From Micrasema longulum (lineage: Eukaryota > Arthropoda > Insecta > Trichoptera > Brachycentridae), in NCBI GenBank assembly GCA_022494885.1, contig JAGVSM010000237.1, forward strand, positions 62,001 to 126,000: a DNA stretch of 64,000 bases, in the 5' to 3' direction. Below, in pieces: positions 54,048 through 64,000 of the stretch. Below the pieces are notes generated by a model, which did no database searches, had not been told where the DNA came from, and worked only from the letters and a program-made list of their open reading frames with translations. Each line of letters begins with the position of its first letter. Position 1 is the first letter of the stretch. A program made the position numbers and the translations under genes.

Positions 54048-57000
54048 TCACATTTCTGGTTCGAATAAATAAACTAACTTATGTTCGTGTAAAGCAATAC
54101 TTAGCATTAAAATTCCACCTAATATTATGCCCAAGAAGGCTAAACTAAAATCTAATAAAGTGCCACTTCCGTGTCCGCTGATTTCTGGAATCAAATCAGC
54201 TAATGCTATGTAAAGAAAAGTTCCGGCCGTCGCAGCATAGATCCATTGGGAAGCAGACGCATGATCTTCCGCTAACCAAAGCCCGATAGCCATACCAATA
54301 AAACTTAAGACAGATGATAGAACATTGTAGCACAAGGCTTTCTTAATTGTCATTCCAGATTTAATCAGAACGGCAAAGTCTCCTAGTTCGTGTGGAAGTT
54401 CATGACAGAAGACAGCTAGAGCTGTAGCGAATCCGGTAACCGGATCAGTACTAAAAGCTGCTCCGATCGCCAAACCGTCTGTCAAGTTGTGAAGTCCGTC
54501 TCCCAAAATTACCATTAGCGCCACAGGAGTCATGGGTTTTTTTGGTGTTTTCAAAGGTCTTGGCATCATTTCGTGCAGTTCAAGTTCATCGACATCATGC
54601 TTCACGTCAATTTTTGAGTGCGTGTGCCCGTGAGAAGATTTTCCTGTAGCTATTCTCATTACAGTTTCTAGGGAATAAAACAGCAGTATGGTTAAAAATG
54701 TCAAACTGCATTTCAAAACTGGAATTGAATGATCTTCCATGACATTTTCTTTTACTATCAAAGCGTGAGGCAGAAGATGCAACAAAGCATCTCCGCATAA
54801 TGTGCCAATAGCCAAGGCAACTAAGAAGTGAAGAATTTGATTGAATATTACGGAATGTATCATCGGCATCACCGCCACCCCAAGAAGACCAGTAGCGCTG
54901 ATGAGGAAAACAGTCAAACAAGCGTATATCCACCCTGAAAAACAAAACGAACATGCGGTATAGGTAATATTCTTATTAGTCTTCTTTTTTGTTTCAAGCA
55001 AATTTTATTTTATCTAACCTAAATATTTGTCCTTAAGTTCGATTTCTGACGCTTCTGTTTGAAAACACGACTTCTGATCCAGTTGATAAAGGAGGGCAGG
55101 ACACAAGTTCTTAAATAAAACAGGCCCGATCTTGATGACGCCAGATTTATTTTCGAATCCGTAAACCTCCAGGATATCGAACGGTGACATGCATTGCCGC
55201 AACTTCGGAGTTTGTCCTGAAACGAAAACCGAAATATTAAAGACCAATCGGCTGCGAGTAGGTACGTACAAAAAACATCAACATTTGAAAAAATTACGTA
55301 GTAATTCCAGGTTAGTTTACGCATTTTTAGTACGTACCCACTGAAACATGATACACGATATACGAGGTAGACATGAGATTTGGCATAGCGCCCCTGTCAA
55401 TACTTGCCCAAAGGCCCCAAAGCGTATAATCTGATGATGTTACAATGTAAATATTATGATTCTATTGATTGTTTACAAACTACCTTGTATCACGTTTTGG
55501 TGTTTGATATTAAAGCTGTATCTGAGTATATTTTAAAACAGATACGTGAGCCCAACTCATACCTAATTTAGTACCGTGGTGAACAGTGTACAGGGGCGTA
55601 CGGTACACCAGGAAAAATGCTTTTAAATACACAATCATAATGGTGTAAATGGGACTTCTTAGCACACCAAATACAACGTATACCGATCATCCATTACATG
55701 CTATTCCGAATGCTCTCGCAGCCGCAGCCGTACTAAATACGTTAAATAAATTTACATACTAAATACGCGCTATAAAAGTGTTTTCTACGGCCGCAAGAGC
55801 GTCTAGAATAGCACACCAAAAATCTAACAAAGTAGGTACCTCAAGCATGGTAGTCAAACGTGACATCACGGTACACAGTAATTTCAAAATTACAAAACAA
55901 AAATCATGGCGAGGTTATCCTCGATCGAGATATCGAGGTTGATAGTCTATTAACAAATACAAACCAATCTAAACTTTCTCCCTTATCTTTACTTAATTGA
56001 CTTTTTCAGGATTTTTATTTAGTAGTAGACAGCCATTGAGTCGCAAATACTCCTCAGGATTTTGGTTTCATTTCGGACACAGGATATTACTATTCATTTG
56101 CCCGGACACTAATAGTATCATTCAACGATAGAGATACTTTATATAATATTCTTTCTCGCTTCAATTTGAAAGCCAATGTAACGTATTTTTATCGATTTCA
56201 AACATACATTTTCCATACGAAAGTAATTTCATACAATTTAAAACTATATGCACTAGGGTAGGGTAAGGTGGAGAAAACTGAAATTTTCCATATGAAAATA
56301 TTAGCATAAAATTTTAAACTATATAAATTAGGTAGTTGAGGCAATCCAATGCCCTCAAATGACCTAAGTATTAGTGTCTCTACAGGCTTCCGAAGTAGTG
56401 AATAGTGTGTGTTTATTGAACGCGTAGGCCCAATTGACACGAATCGTCTACATCCAAAACATTAGGGTGTAATTAACATTTATTATATTATGTTGTATTT
56501 ATTTAAAATTTATGCAGGGGTTACTCTTAGGTGAGAATCCCGCAAAAGTTAATCAAGTGGTGATTAGTCACCTCATTGCGTTTTTAATATAAACCCACCT
56601 TAGGTTATATTTTTGTGCCGTGCGGATTTTTACCGCTGTGTGAAATGGGCCGTATTTCCAGGCATGATTTATGACATGATTAGAGTATTTCCAAGTCAGG
56701 TACAGGATGATATTTGAATTTATTATTAAATACATTTATTTTATGTTCTTTTCGTTTCATTTACTGAGAGATTTAAATAATAATAATGAATAAACAACAA
56801 TAGCGAACGGTCGTGCCGCGGTAGCAGTCCAGTAAACTCGAGTAAATCTAGTTTAATTTCGGTGCTTTTTCGTGGTAAATAATAAATTGAGTATTTTGGT
56901 GTATGCATTAAAAACATAATATCATAAAAAATATAAAACATGAAACACAAAATAATAATTAAAACTAAATGATAAATAAACATTAGACTACATATGAATT

Positions 57001-60000
57001 ATTTCCGCACTAACACGAAACATTGCTGTGTAAAATCACTCTGAATTAATATTTCACGTTAACCTCATGTACGGCAACCAAACACGCTAACCACTATACC
57101 TTATTATATAAATTATTTTCGTGCTTTTTGTTTTATCTGCTGGATGCTGAGGCCTACGTGTTTTTTTGAGAAGCAGGAAAATCAAAAATAAGTGGGTATT
57201 TATAATTTAGTAAGTGTTTTGCTTCGCTGTGTTTAACTTTACAGATATTCCCCGGGTACCATAAAGTCGTGTTTGTTGCATATTGAATGGGGATTCACAC
57301 GGAGTAGATGTGCAGCAACAGCAGCTCTAGACATATATTTTTTACCCTTTGGTTTGGTTCAATATCCTGAAGCCTGACATTCTGATTTGAATTAGGATTG
57401 GAAGACATTGGTCATATATGCCAATGAAGATTTTTCGTCTTCTGATATTCCAATAGTTATCATAGGATATTGATTTCTGTTTTATCTTCTGTAATTTTCC
57501 TTGTTCAATAAATATTACATATTTTTATATAAATTCATAAACTACCTAATTTCATATTTGACTTATATTTACCTGTAGTAATATTCAAATAACATAAACA
57601 TCACTTTTGATATCTCTAGATATTTTTAGGATATTTTGATCCTTATACAAGTACTTATACATAACTATCCTGAAATTCACGAACCCTATATACCTTATCT
57701 GCGTCATATATAGAGTGAAAGCACTACAATATCAAAAACGTATAAACTTGTTAATAATTTTTGATCGAATGCGTTACAAAAATGAGCACATTTGGCAAAA
57801 AGCGTTTCACTCACTGTTATCACTTAATTTAGTGCTATAGCTGCTAAACTAATAATATAAAACATAGTAACAATAATATGGTATCAGTTTAATAATGAAT
57901 AACAATAATATTGGCCGTATCTCGACCTGTTCTGCCCGTTGCGTTGGTTGGCGTTATATTACAGGAAATATTAATTTCCCTTCGTTAAAGCCAACGTGTA
58001 CCTAAATTGATAACTATACTAAACTTGTGTATGCATCATTTCTTGAGACTTGAGACCATATTACTAACTGTCTTGCCGAAATTTACTATTACTTATGAGT
58101 GTCACGCTATTATCATGAAGGTAAATGATATAAAATGGCAATGATTTAGTAAAGCAATTTCAAGGACATAATAATTATACTTATCTCTAATTCATCAATT
58201 ATCGCATTACTTAATGTTTTGATAAATCTGAAAATAATTACTAATTATATTCAAAAATTATTTCCAACATGTACCGACATATTTTCGGAGAGCACATGAC
58301 TTGACGTAAATGATATTTATAATATCTATATATATTATTTTGCAATAGGTACCTACTTGTTTTTCACTCATGATAATGGGAATTACATAAAACATTATTC
58401 CTAGTGTGTTTAAATATGAGTTGTGTTTTATTTAGGAATACAACGTATGTATCTACCGCAATAATAGTGAAATTTTTGACAGTAGATTAATAAAAGGAGC
58501 AGAAACATCTAGCAACGATTATAACTTTATTGTAACACTGATGATAACTCAGATTTTATGTTTTTTTGGGTTATTGCACCGTTTATCAACCCTGCGCCGA
58601 AATGCGATCCGAGCGTCGCACCCGAAAAGTTTATTAAAAATCGAAACTTTGGAATTCCAAAAAGCCGCTGCTACCTTAAGTGCGGTAAGGGTCTAGGGCG
58701 CAGAATTTTGTTATGTTTTTTTGGTAACCGTCACTAAGTACTTCTTAATCATTTGTCTTTTAATCTTCATGCTGATGTCACGTACTATCACCAAGTATAT
58801 AAAATAAATATACCGAAAAAACTGATGAAGTGTTTTTGAGTCCGGTCAAGAAATTTCTGACGATTTTTAACATGGATACTATAGAATCGGGTATGTAAAA
58901 CTGAATTTTCCACCTCACTTTGAAATTATTACATTATTTTGCTCTTTTGATTGATTTTTTATCCAGTAACTAACGACTGCTGATATTCCCTAACGACATA
59001 TCTTTTTTTTGTAACGTGCATCGTGCGGCAAAATTAAAATGCCAGTGGGCGGAACGCTTGGCGAGGGAAAATGATGGTGGACCCCCAGAATAATAAAATG
59101 GAGGCCACGGGGCAACAAAAGAGGTTTTGGAAAGCTACAAAAAAGATGGGTCGGCGACATTTCTTCGATAGCCGGTAAAACATGGATGACAAAGGCGGGT
59201 GATAGGAAGGAATAGACGTTTGGAAGAGGCCTTTATTCAGCAGCGGAGAGAACGAGGCTGAAGAAGAAGAAATAAGAAAATAACATCAAGACTAACATGT
59301 GTAAGTACATGTCAGCCTAACAATATTTTGTAAATAGGTACTAGGTATACTAACGTTTAATAAAAAAAATTGTACAATTTTTTAACTTTATTTGTGTTTT
59401 TTACCCAAACATGATATCATCGGCCGAAAACAAGTTACTTGCATTATTAATTATAATAAGAATATAAGCAACAAAAAGGAAGAGGAAAATTAATAAATTA
59501 TTATTCTTAAAATAAAGTACACAAACAATACACATAAAAATACATAAGAATAACATAAAATGATATTATACACACAAACATAATTAAACTGATAAAATTT
59601 TGACATGAATTGAAATAAGCACTACCAGAAAAAACCCACCAAAAACCAGATAGTGCCCATTTAACAGAAAAGAGATTCTTATAGTTAATTATGTACATAC
59701 TTATATCATGTACATAACTTACAGTTTAAAATATCAATAAAAAATATAGCAAAGACATAATCCTAATTAAATTACAAAAATAGAGCTATGAACATTATTG
59801 TTCAAATTCAGAAAATGTTTTTCTTGTATAGGTACATGAATTATTTTTATGATTGTGCACATATTGTTATCCATTATCTTTTCGGGTTTTATTGTTTCTG
59901 TGCTTTATTTTTATAATTTGCAAATAAAATGTAACTTGTTTTTGGCCGACATTATCATGCCTTGGTAGTAGATCTCAATAAAAAAAGAAAAAGTAGGATT

Positions 60001-60232
60001 AAAAATTTCTGCACATAGATTTAGATTACATGCTTTTATAATTTTATTTGAATATTGTTGTTGTTTTGTGTAGGTACCCACCTCTTGTATCATCGTGTGT
60101 GTGGCGTTTATGTCTATGATTAGGGTCGTGGATTTGAGTAAACGTCCCATTAATCCTGTGAAGTGCTAATTCATGGGGGTTGTGGAACAATTCTCCCCCA
60201 AGGCCCAGGTTGTACATCAAATGCTCGAATCC
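54048..60232 (-). CDS. ZIP (SLC39, LIV-1 subfamily) metal transporter, last three exons
   Basis: Moves zinc or a related metal into the cytosol. Exons on the minus strand: 60232-60082 (GFEHLMYNLGLGGELFHN..., His-rich DPNHRHKRHTHDD), 55216-55019 (QTPKLRQCMSPFDILEVYGF...ALLYQLDQKSC) and 54934-54048; GT-AG, phases matching, 411 residues. The second exon is the conserved luminal domain before the first membrane span, with its LLYQLDxxxC motif. The last exon has seven or eight hydrophobic segments, a cytosolic His-rich loop (SSHGHTHSKIDVKHD), span IV HNLTDGLAIGAA and span V CHELPHELGDFAVL. The HELPHE motif matches zinc-type LIV-1 proteins rather than the EEFPHE of ZIP8/ZIP14. The N-terminal exon with the signal peptide was not found in 60233-64000 and may lie outside the window. 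Which of the fly Zip genes is the orthologue cannot be decided here. Confidence 0.9.
56215..56345. repeat. Short imperfect tandem duplication in ZIP intron
   Basis: Two units of about 65 bp, each with ATTTTCCATAYGAAA, a T-rich segment, then TTTAAACTATATRNAYTAGG, in direct orientation. No function suggested. Confidence 0.45.
57060..57112 (-). repeat. SINE tRNA-head remnant in ZIP intron
   Basis: The minus strand reads TATAGTGGTTAGCGTGTTTG, resembling the box A and anticodon-arm part of the SINE heads elsewhere in the window. Box B and body are missing. Confidence 0.4.
58995..59290 (+). mobile_element. RTE-like LINE C-terminal end in ZIP intron
   Basis: Plus strand translates to LKCQWAERLARENDG, RWTPRIIKWRPRG-like and KKMGRRHF, ending ...KRPLFSSGERG followed by a GAAGAAGAAGAAATAAG tail. 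This is the WAGHxAR...GR.....W conserved tail of RTE-type ORF2 and its 3' end. Confidence 0.65.
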
Positions 60233-60725
60233 CTGTAAAAAAAAAAAAATATATCAGCTTGAACCGGGTTGTAAATACGTGGTAGTGTAGCAGACTCACG
60301 GACCAGAAGTTCAAGATTAAAACTATCCTCTACATTAGTTATTTATTTATTAAATATGACCAAGATGTGGGAATAAGAGAGGAGCAAGAGAAACTGGGTA
60401 AATGGCGAGATCACCGTATTGCACAAAAAGGGTGCCCCATTTAACAGTGATAACTAACGTGTCATCATGTTACTTACAGTACCAGTGAAAGAACATTATG
60501 CGAGTATTCAGGGAGAACCAGGCAGGTTTCCTACTTGAAAGGTCATGCGCGGATCATACAACATACGCTGTATTCTGCAGTAGAACAAAGAACTGTAAAA
60601 GTGTTTTGAGCTTAGTTAGTGTTACAGGCTGGCAGATGGAATAAATACTTATTTCTTATCACGTGAAAGAGGACATTAAGATTAATTTAAGAGAGTAGAT
60701 TAAAAGAGTCTACTTTATTATTTAA

Positions 60726-61500
60726 TCATTTATGTAAATAGCATAATTCAGATACAGTGCGTCTATTTTCAAGGGTGAAAAATCCATTTTGTTTGGCAGA
60801 TTGGCTGTAAGTACAAAGCGTTTTATTGTTTTTATAATCTAGGTATTTAAAAAATTTTCGTTGAACATTTTCAATCTTTCTATATTTGTTATGTATTGTG
60901 GGCTCCACACAACGGATGTAAACTCCAAATTACTAGGTACAAAAGTGTTGTTTAAAGTTTTGAATTTATTTGGTTTTTTAAAAGGTTTGGAAATTCTTAA
61001 GATGGAGCCCAGCATTTGGTAAGCCATTTCAACAATAGAATTTATGTGAGATCCAAACAGCAATCTATTATCAAGAATAACTCCTAAGTCTCTAATCTCG
61101 CTACACCGTGATATGGAATTATCATTGATCGCATAATTGTGCGTAAAATTTTTTGTACTTTTAGTAAATGTCATTGAATAACATTTTGAGGTATTAATGT
61201 AAAATCAATTTTTATTACAGTATTCAAATAGACGATCAAGATCTTCTTGGATATTTACACAGTGAGATATATCGTTGACATTGGCAAAAATCTTGGCATC
61301 ATCGGCAAAAAGTAGAAATTGAGAAAATTTAAAGCACTGATTTATATCACTAATATAGAGAGAAAATAAAATGGGCCCTAAATGGGAACCCTGCGGAACA
61401 CCAGAGCTGCAGTATTTGAAACTAGATAAAACACCGTTTATATCTACTGCTTGGAATCTATTTGTTACGTAAGAATTCAACCATCTTAAAAGATCAAGTT
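60726..61500 (-). mobile_element. Non-LTR reverse transcriptase fragment (jockey-like)
   Basis: Minus strand, 5'-truncated. The frame 61480-61205 has SGVPQGSHLGPILFSLYISD and FSQFLLFADDAKIFANV, the RT palm motifs with catalytic FADD. After a stop near 61203, 61174-60839 has SRCSEIRDLGVILDNRLLFG and AYQMLGSILRISKPFKKPNK, the RT thumb. 60908-60726 has RKFFKYLDYKNNKT and the final ENRRTVSELCYLHK. Frameshifted, so inactive. It lies upstream of the known ZIP exons, on the same strand. Confidence 0.85.
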
Positions 61501-61956
61501 AAAGTTTCACGGTGTACAAAGCAATCACTTATGCAAGTTTAAAAGTTTGAAGCATTATATTACCATAATCATAATTTTTTCAGTAAAATATGACGAATGT
61601 TTTTGCTATAAAATAATAATTGTGTATACTATAATAATCATCATCGTCGTCCAACTATTGGGACCCTATGGTGCATAGGGCTAGTGCCCTTGTGCTAATG
61701 TAGTCATTGGAACAACAAATGTGGCGTCTCTTAATTATCTATTACAAGGTAAGGTGATCAGTCTTACGCTTCAGGTACAGTTCAGATACAATGTAGTGTT
61801 AAACCAACTTAAAATCACATACCTATTTCACAAATATAAAAAACAACGAAATAAAAAACTCTTGCCAAAAGACTTCGAATTCCTAAAAAGTTTTTAACAA
61901 GGTAAAACATGAAAGAAATTTTTTTTATATGCCAAATGTGAGTTTAATAATATATA

Positions 61957-62083
61957 TTTATTCCACATTTATTTATAATTTTTATCAGTGACCAATTTTC
62001 ATCGTGACCGACATCGTCAGACTGGTGGTCGGTCACGACGAAACCTGGTCACTGGTAAAAACTATAAATAAAATTGGAATAAA
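61957..62083. mobile_element. 127-bp palindromic MITE
   Basis: The left arm from TTTATTCCACATTTATTTAT through CAGTGACCA and CGTGACCGAC pairs with the right arm GTCGGTCACGACGAAACC, CTGGTCACTGG and ATAAATAAAATTGGAATAAA, around a 12-nt centre CATCGTCAGACTGGTG. Arms of about 55 bp with few mismatches. Confidence 0.75.
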
Positions 62084-62257
62084 ATTATTTACGTAATTCT
62101 ATTATTATAAATAAAAAAACAAACACTTAACTTCCTAATAACAAAAATATATTTTGAATGTACTAGTTTTAAAGCTAGTTTTTTTGTGTCCAGAAGGATA
62201 GAAAATAAGTTCTTAGAGTGAAATAAAACCAGAACCGAGAAGTTGAGTAAAGATACG

Positions 62258-62500
62258 TCCGCCCAGCAGTGCAGTGGTTGGCGCATTCGCCTATCGCGGC
62301 TACCATTCTAGGCTCGATTTCTGGTAGGGCGGTCCTAAAATATATGTTAAAAATTGAAATTTCATTTCTCCTGTACTGGCCCTTGAAACGTAAGACTAAT
62401 CACCTTACCTTCCATTGAACAATAATATGTAGATACGCTGGATTAGGAGTACCAATGCAGTGATCTATGTACCTCTGGATGCTGATATTATTATAAATAA
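62258..62500 (+). repeat. SINE family B, plus-strand copy
   Basis: Degenerate head (CAGTGCAGTGGTTGGCGCAT, box B GGCTCGATTTC) and the family body CTGGCCCTTGAAACGTAAGA, AATCACCTTACCTTCC, GATACGCTGGATTAGGAGTA and CCAATGCAGTG. Related to 17718-17985. The stretch 61660-61800 contains similar GATCAGTCTTACGCTTCAGG sequence and may be another degraded copy. Confidence 0.65.
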
Positions 62501-62619
62501 TTTTTATAGCGCCATTTTTTAAAAATCACCCCAAGGGCGCTCTACAATAAGTGAGAAGCAGCAATACATCAAATTGTATTTTGTCCACATTAGTCTTTTT
62601 TTACAACGTATATTTTATA

Positions 62620-62778
62620 GGCGGCCTCCGTGGTGTAGTGGTCAAGACGCTTGACTCATGCACGGAAGGTTCCGGGTTCGAAAAATGTGATTTTTCTCAA
62701 GCCTGGGTGTTCTGTGATGTAATTCATCACTGTAATTGGGCCTCCTGGCCTGTTGTGGTGCAAAAATAAATAAATTAT
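62620..62778 (+). repeat. SINE family A with deletion through box B
   Basis: Box A TGGTGTAGTGG and the left half of the head match 23619-23797 almost exactly. After GGGTTCG the next roughly 30 bases are missing and the body resumes at AAAAATGTGATTTTTCTCAA. It ends TGGTGCAAAAATAAATAAAT. Box B is destroyed, so internal Pol III transcription should be lost. Confidence 0.85.
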
Positions 62779-63460
62779 TAAGGCTAATATTAAACAAAGT
62801 GCCCTAACGTATAATGCCATCGATAGCTTAAAAATGGTATAGAATTAAATTAAGAAAGATGAACTAACTTTAATTTTAGGAAATAATTAATAAATAGATA
62901 AGGACAAAACGTGTTTTGGTGCAACCACATGGACAAATTACATTTTAATATGACTCGATGGCGACATAACGCATTTACATCAAACCACATGTAAGTAAAT
63001 AATATTACTACCAAAAAGCTACGTCATGGTAAAAATATAAAAAGAAAATATTTTAACCAACATAATCCGACATCTGATGATATTACAATAAGTTGTAACT
63101 AACAACAATTTGAAAAAAAGGTAATTTGATCAAGTCTGGGTTCTTCATCTAAGCAGTTGCATCGATATTTTTCTTCATTATTTTCATTGCAACGTTTTTT
63201 CTGATAAATATAGAATATTATTTTATTCTTCTTTATTGTGAGTAAATGTCATAAACCACCAAATAATTTCAAACTTTAAATTCATAGAGTCAATAATTCC
63301 AACCGTCAAGAAGTAGTAGTGTAAATGATGAGTTTGAAAACATATAAATGTAGTATCATAATATACCTATATTACATTATATCTATATATATTATATAGA
63401 GCACTATATTACTTCCAATATTATTATTCACATCGCCGAAGGAGTTCTTCGATGGAGGGT
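62779..63460. other. AT-rich sequence, nothing recognised
   Basis: No homologous exon, repeat head or strong hairpin found on either strand; the missing ZIP 5' exon was specifically looked for here and not seen. Confidence 0.35.
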
Positions 63461-63465
63461 TTCTT

Positions 63466-63602
63466 GCTCTTATATATATATATACACACACACGCACCCT
63501 CTCCCTCATTCTATTCACACACGCACATGCGCCCTCTCCTTCATTCATTCACACACACACATTCACATACACACACATGAGAATACAAACGTCACACACA
63601 TA
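63466..63602. repeat. TA/CA microsatellite region
   Basis: (TA)n directly followed by (CA)n, then interrupted CACACA and TTCATTCATTCACAC units with two CCCTCTCCYTCATTC spacers. Likely length-polymorphic. The remaining bases to 64000 are AT-rich and unremarkable. Confidence 0.85.
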
Positions 63603-64000
63603 TAATTACGTAAACTTTTTCTCTTACATATTATGTATTGTTAGATTTACAGTGGATTTTTTTTATTAGCTCTAGTATTGTTGATGTATTTCTACTTGTT
63701 GTTTTATGTAATAGCTGTAAAAATCAAGTAAAATAAAATAAAAATAACTATTTTTGAATATTATTTTTTTATAGACATTGTTTCGATATTGCAGTGATTA
63801 TTTAAATGAGGAAGTATAGTGGCTTTTCGTGTATTTTTATTTGATAATAGACTATTAAGCTAAGCTAATTAATTTTTGTTTTTATTTTTATTTTAAATTA
63901 TAAACATATTATACATAATTTTATATAACATTCCCAAGGAGTTTTGTAAAAAACTCATTTAGGGACACGCAGATAACAATATTTTTTTACAGACGTCTTT

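Noticed and set aside
63466..63602. CRISPR-like or other structured array
   Set aside because: Simple TA/CA microsatellite with irregular spacers; nothing array-like occurs in this eukaryotic window.

Overview
The window is nuclear DNA from an insect, most likely a lepidopteran. Evidence: AT-rich sequence, genes split into short exons by GT-AG introns, insect-like protein sequences, and dense debris of tRNA-derived SINEs, RTE-like and other non-LTR retrotransposons, mariner, hAT, pogo/Tigger and foldback elements. The order-level call is an inference; no species can be named. There is no bacterial, phage or CRISPR content.

Nine conserved protein genes were found, most by joining exons that single reading frames do not show. 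Left to right: CAB39/Mo25 (5' part only, minus, 225-781); a PAF-acetylhydrolase Ib alpha homologue that has lost catalytic residues (plus, 7967-9544); OTUD6B-type deubiquitinase (single exon, plus, 13941-14807); lysyl-tRNA synthetase (8 exons, minus, 17557-25881, with an in-frame upstream start that may give a mitochondrial form); NDUFAF6 (5 exons, plus, 31692-36707); tyrosine aminotransferase (7 exons, plus, 38266-42426, first exon tentative); EMC4 (2 exons, plus, 43266-44007); an STMP1-type mitochondrial microprotein of 55 residues (3 tiny exons, minus, 44144-48032); and a LIV-1-type ZIP metal transporter (last 3 exons, minus, 54048-60232, 5' end not found). They are unrelated housekeeping genes (tRNA charging, complex I assembly, tyrosine breakdown, ER membrane insertion, metal uptake, kinase scaffolding, ubiquitin editing) and show no operon-like organisation. 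EMC4 and STMP1 converge with their stops 136 bp apart.

Most of the rest is mobile-element sequence. 1.3-4.0 kb and 26.2-30.1 kb share the same repeat blocks, including a terminal-inverted-repeat element that at the first locus split a SINE. LysRS introns carry a 1.3-kb mariner flanked by TA, a Tigger-like remnant, and a second mariner piece interrupted by a 375-bp insert. That insert has perfect 110-bp inverted arms, each holding a hammerhead-ribozyme-like core. NDUFAF6 and TAT introns hold foldback elements and hairpins. Two hAT-type elements lie at 49.2-50.1 kb (exact 8-bp target duplication) and 52.6-53.8 kb. The last 4 kb holds a jockey-type reverse transcriptase fragment, a palindromic element, two SINEs and a TA/CA microsatellite.

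No convincing new multi-gene system was seen. The best leads are the ribozyme-bearing palindrome, the two-start LysRS leader, the PAF-AH pseudoenzyme and the STMP1 microgene.
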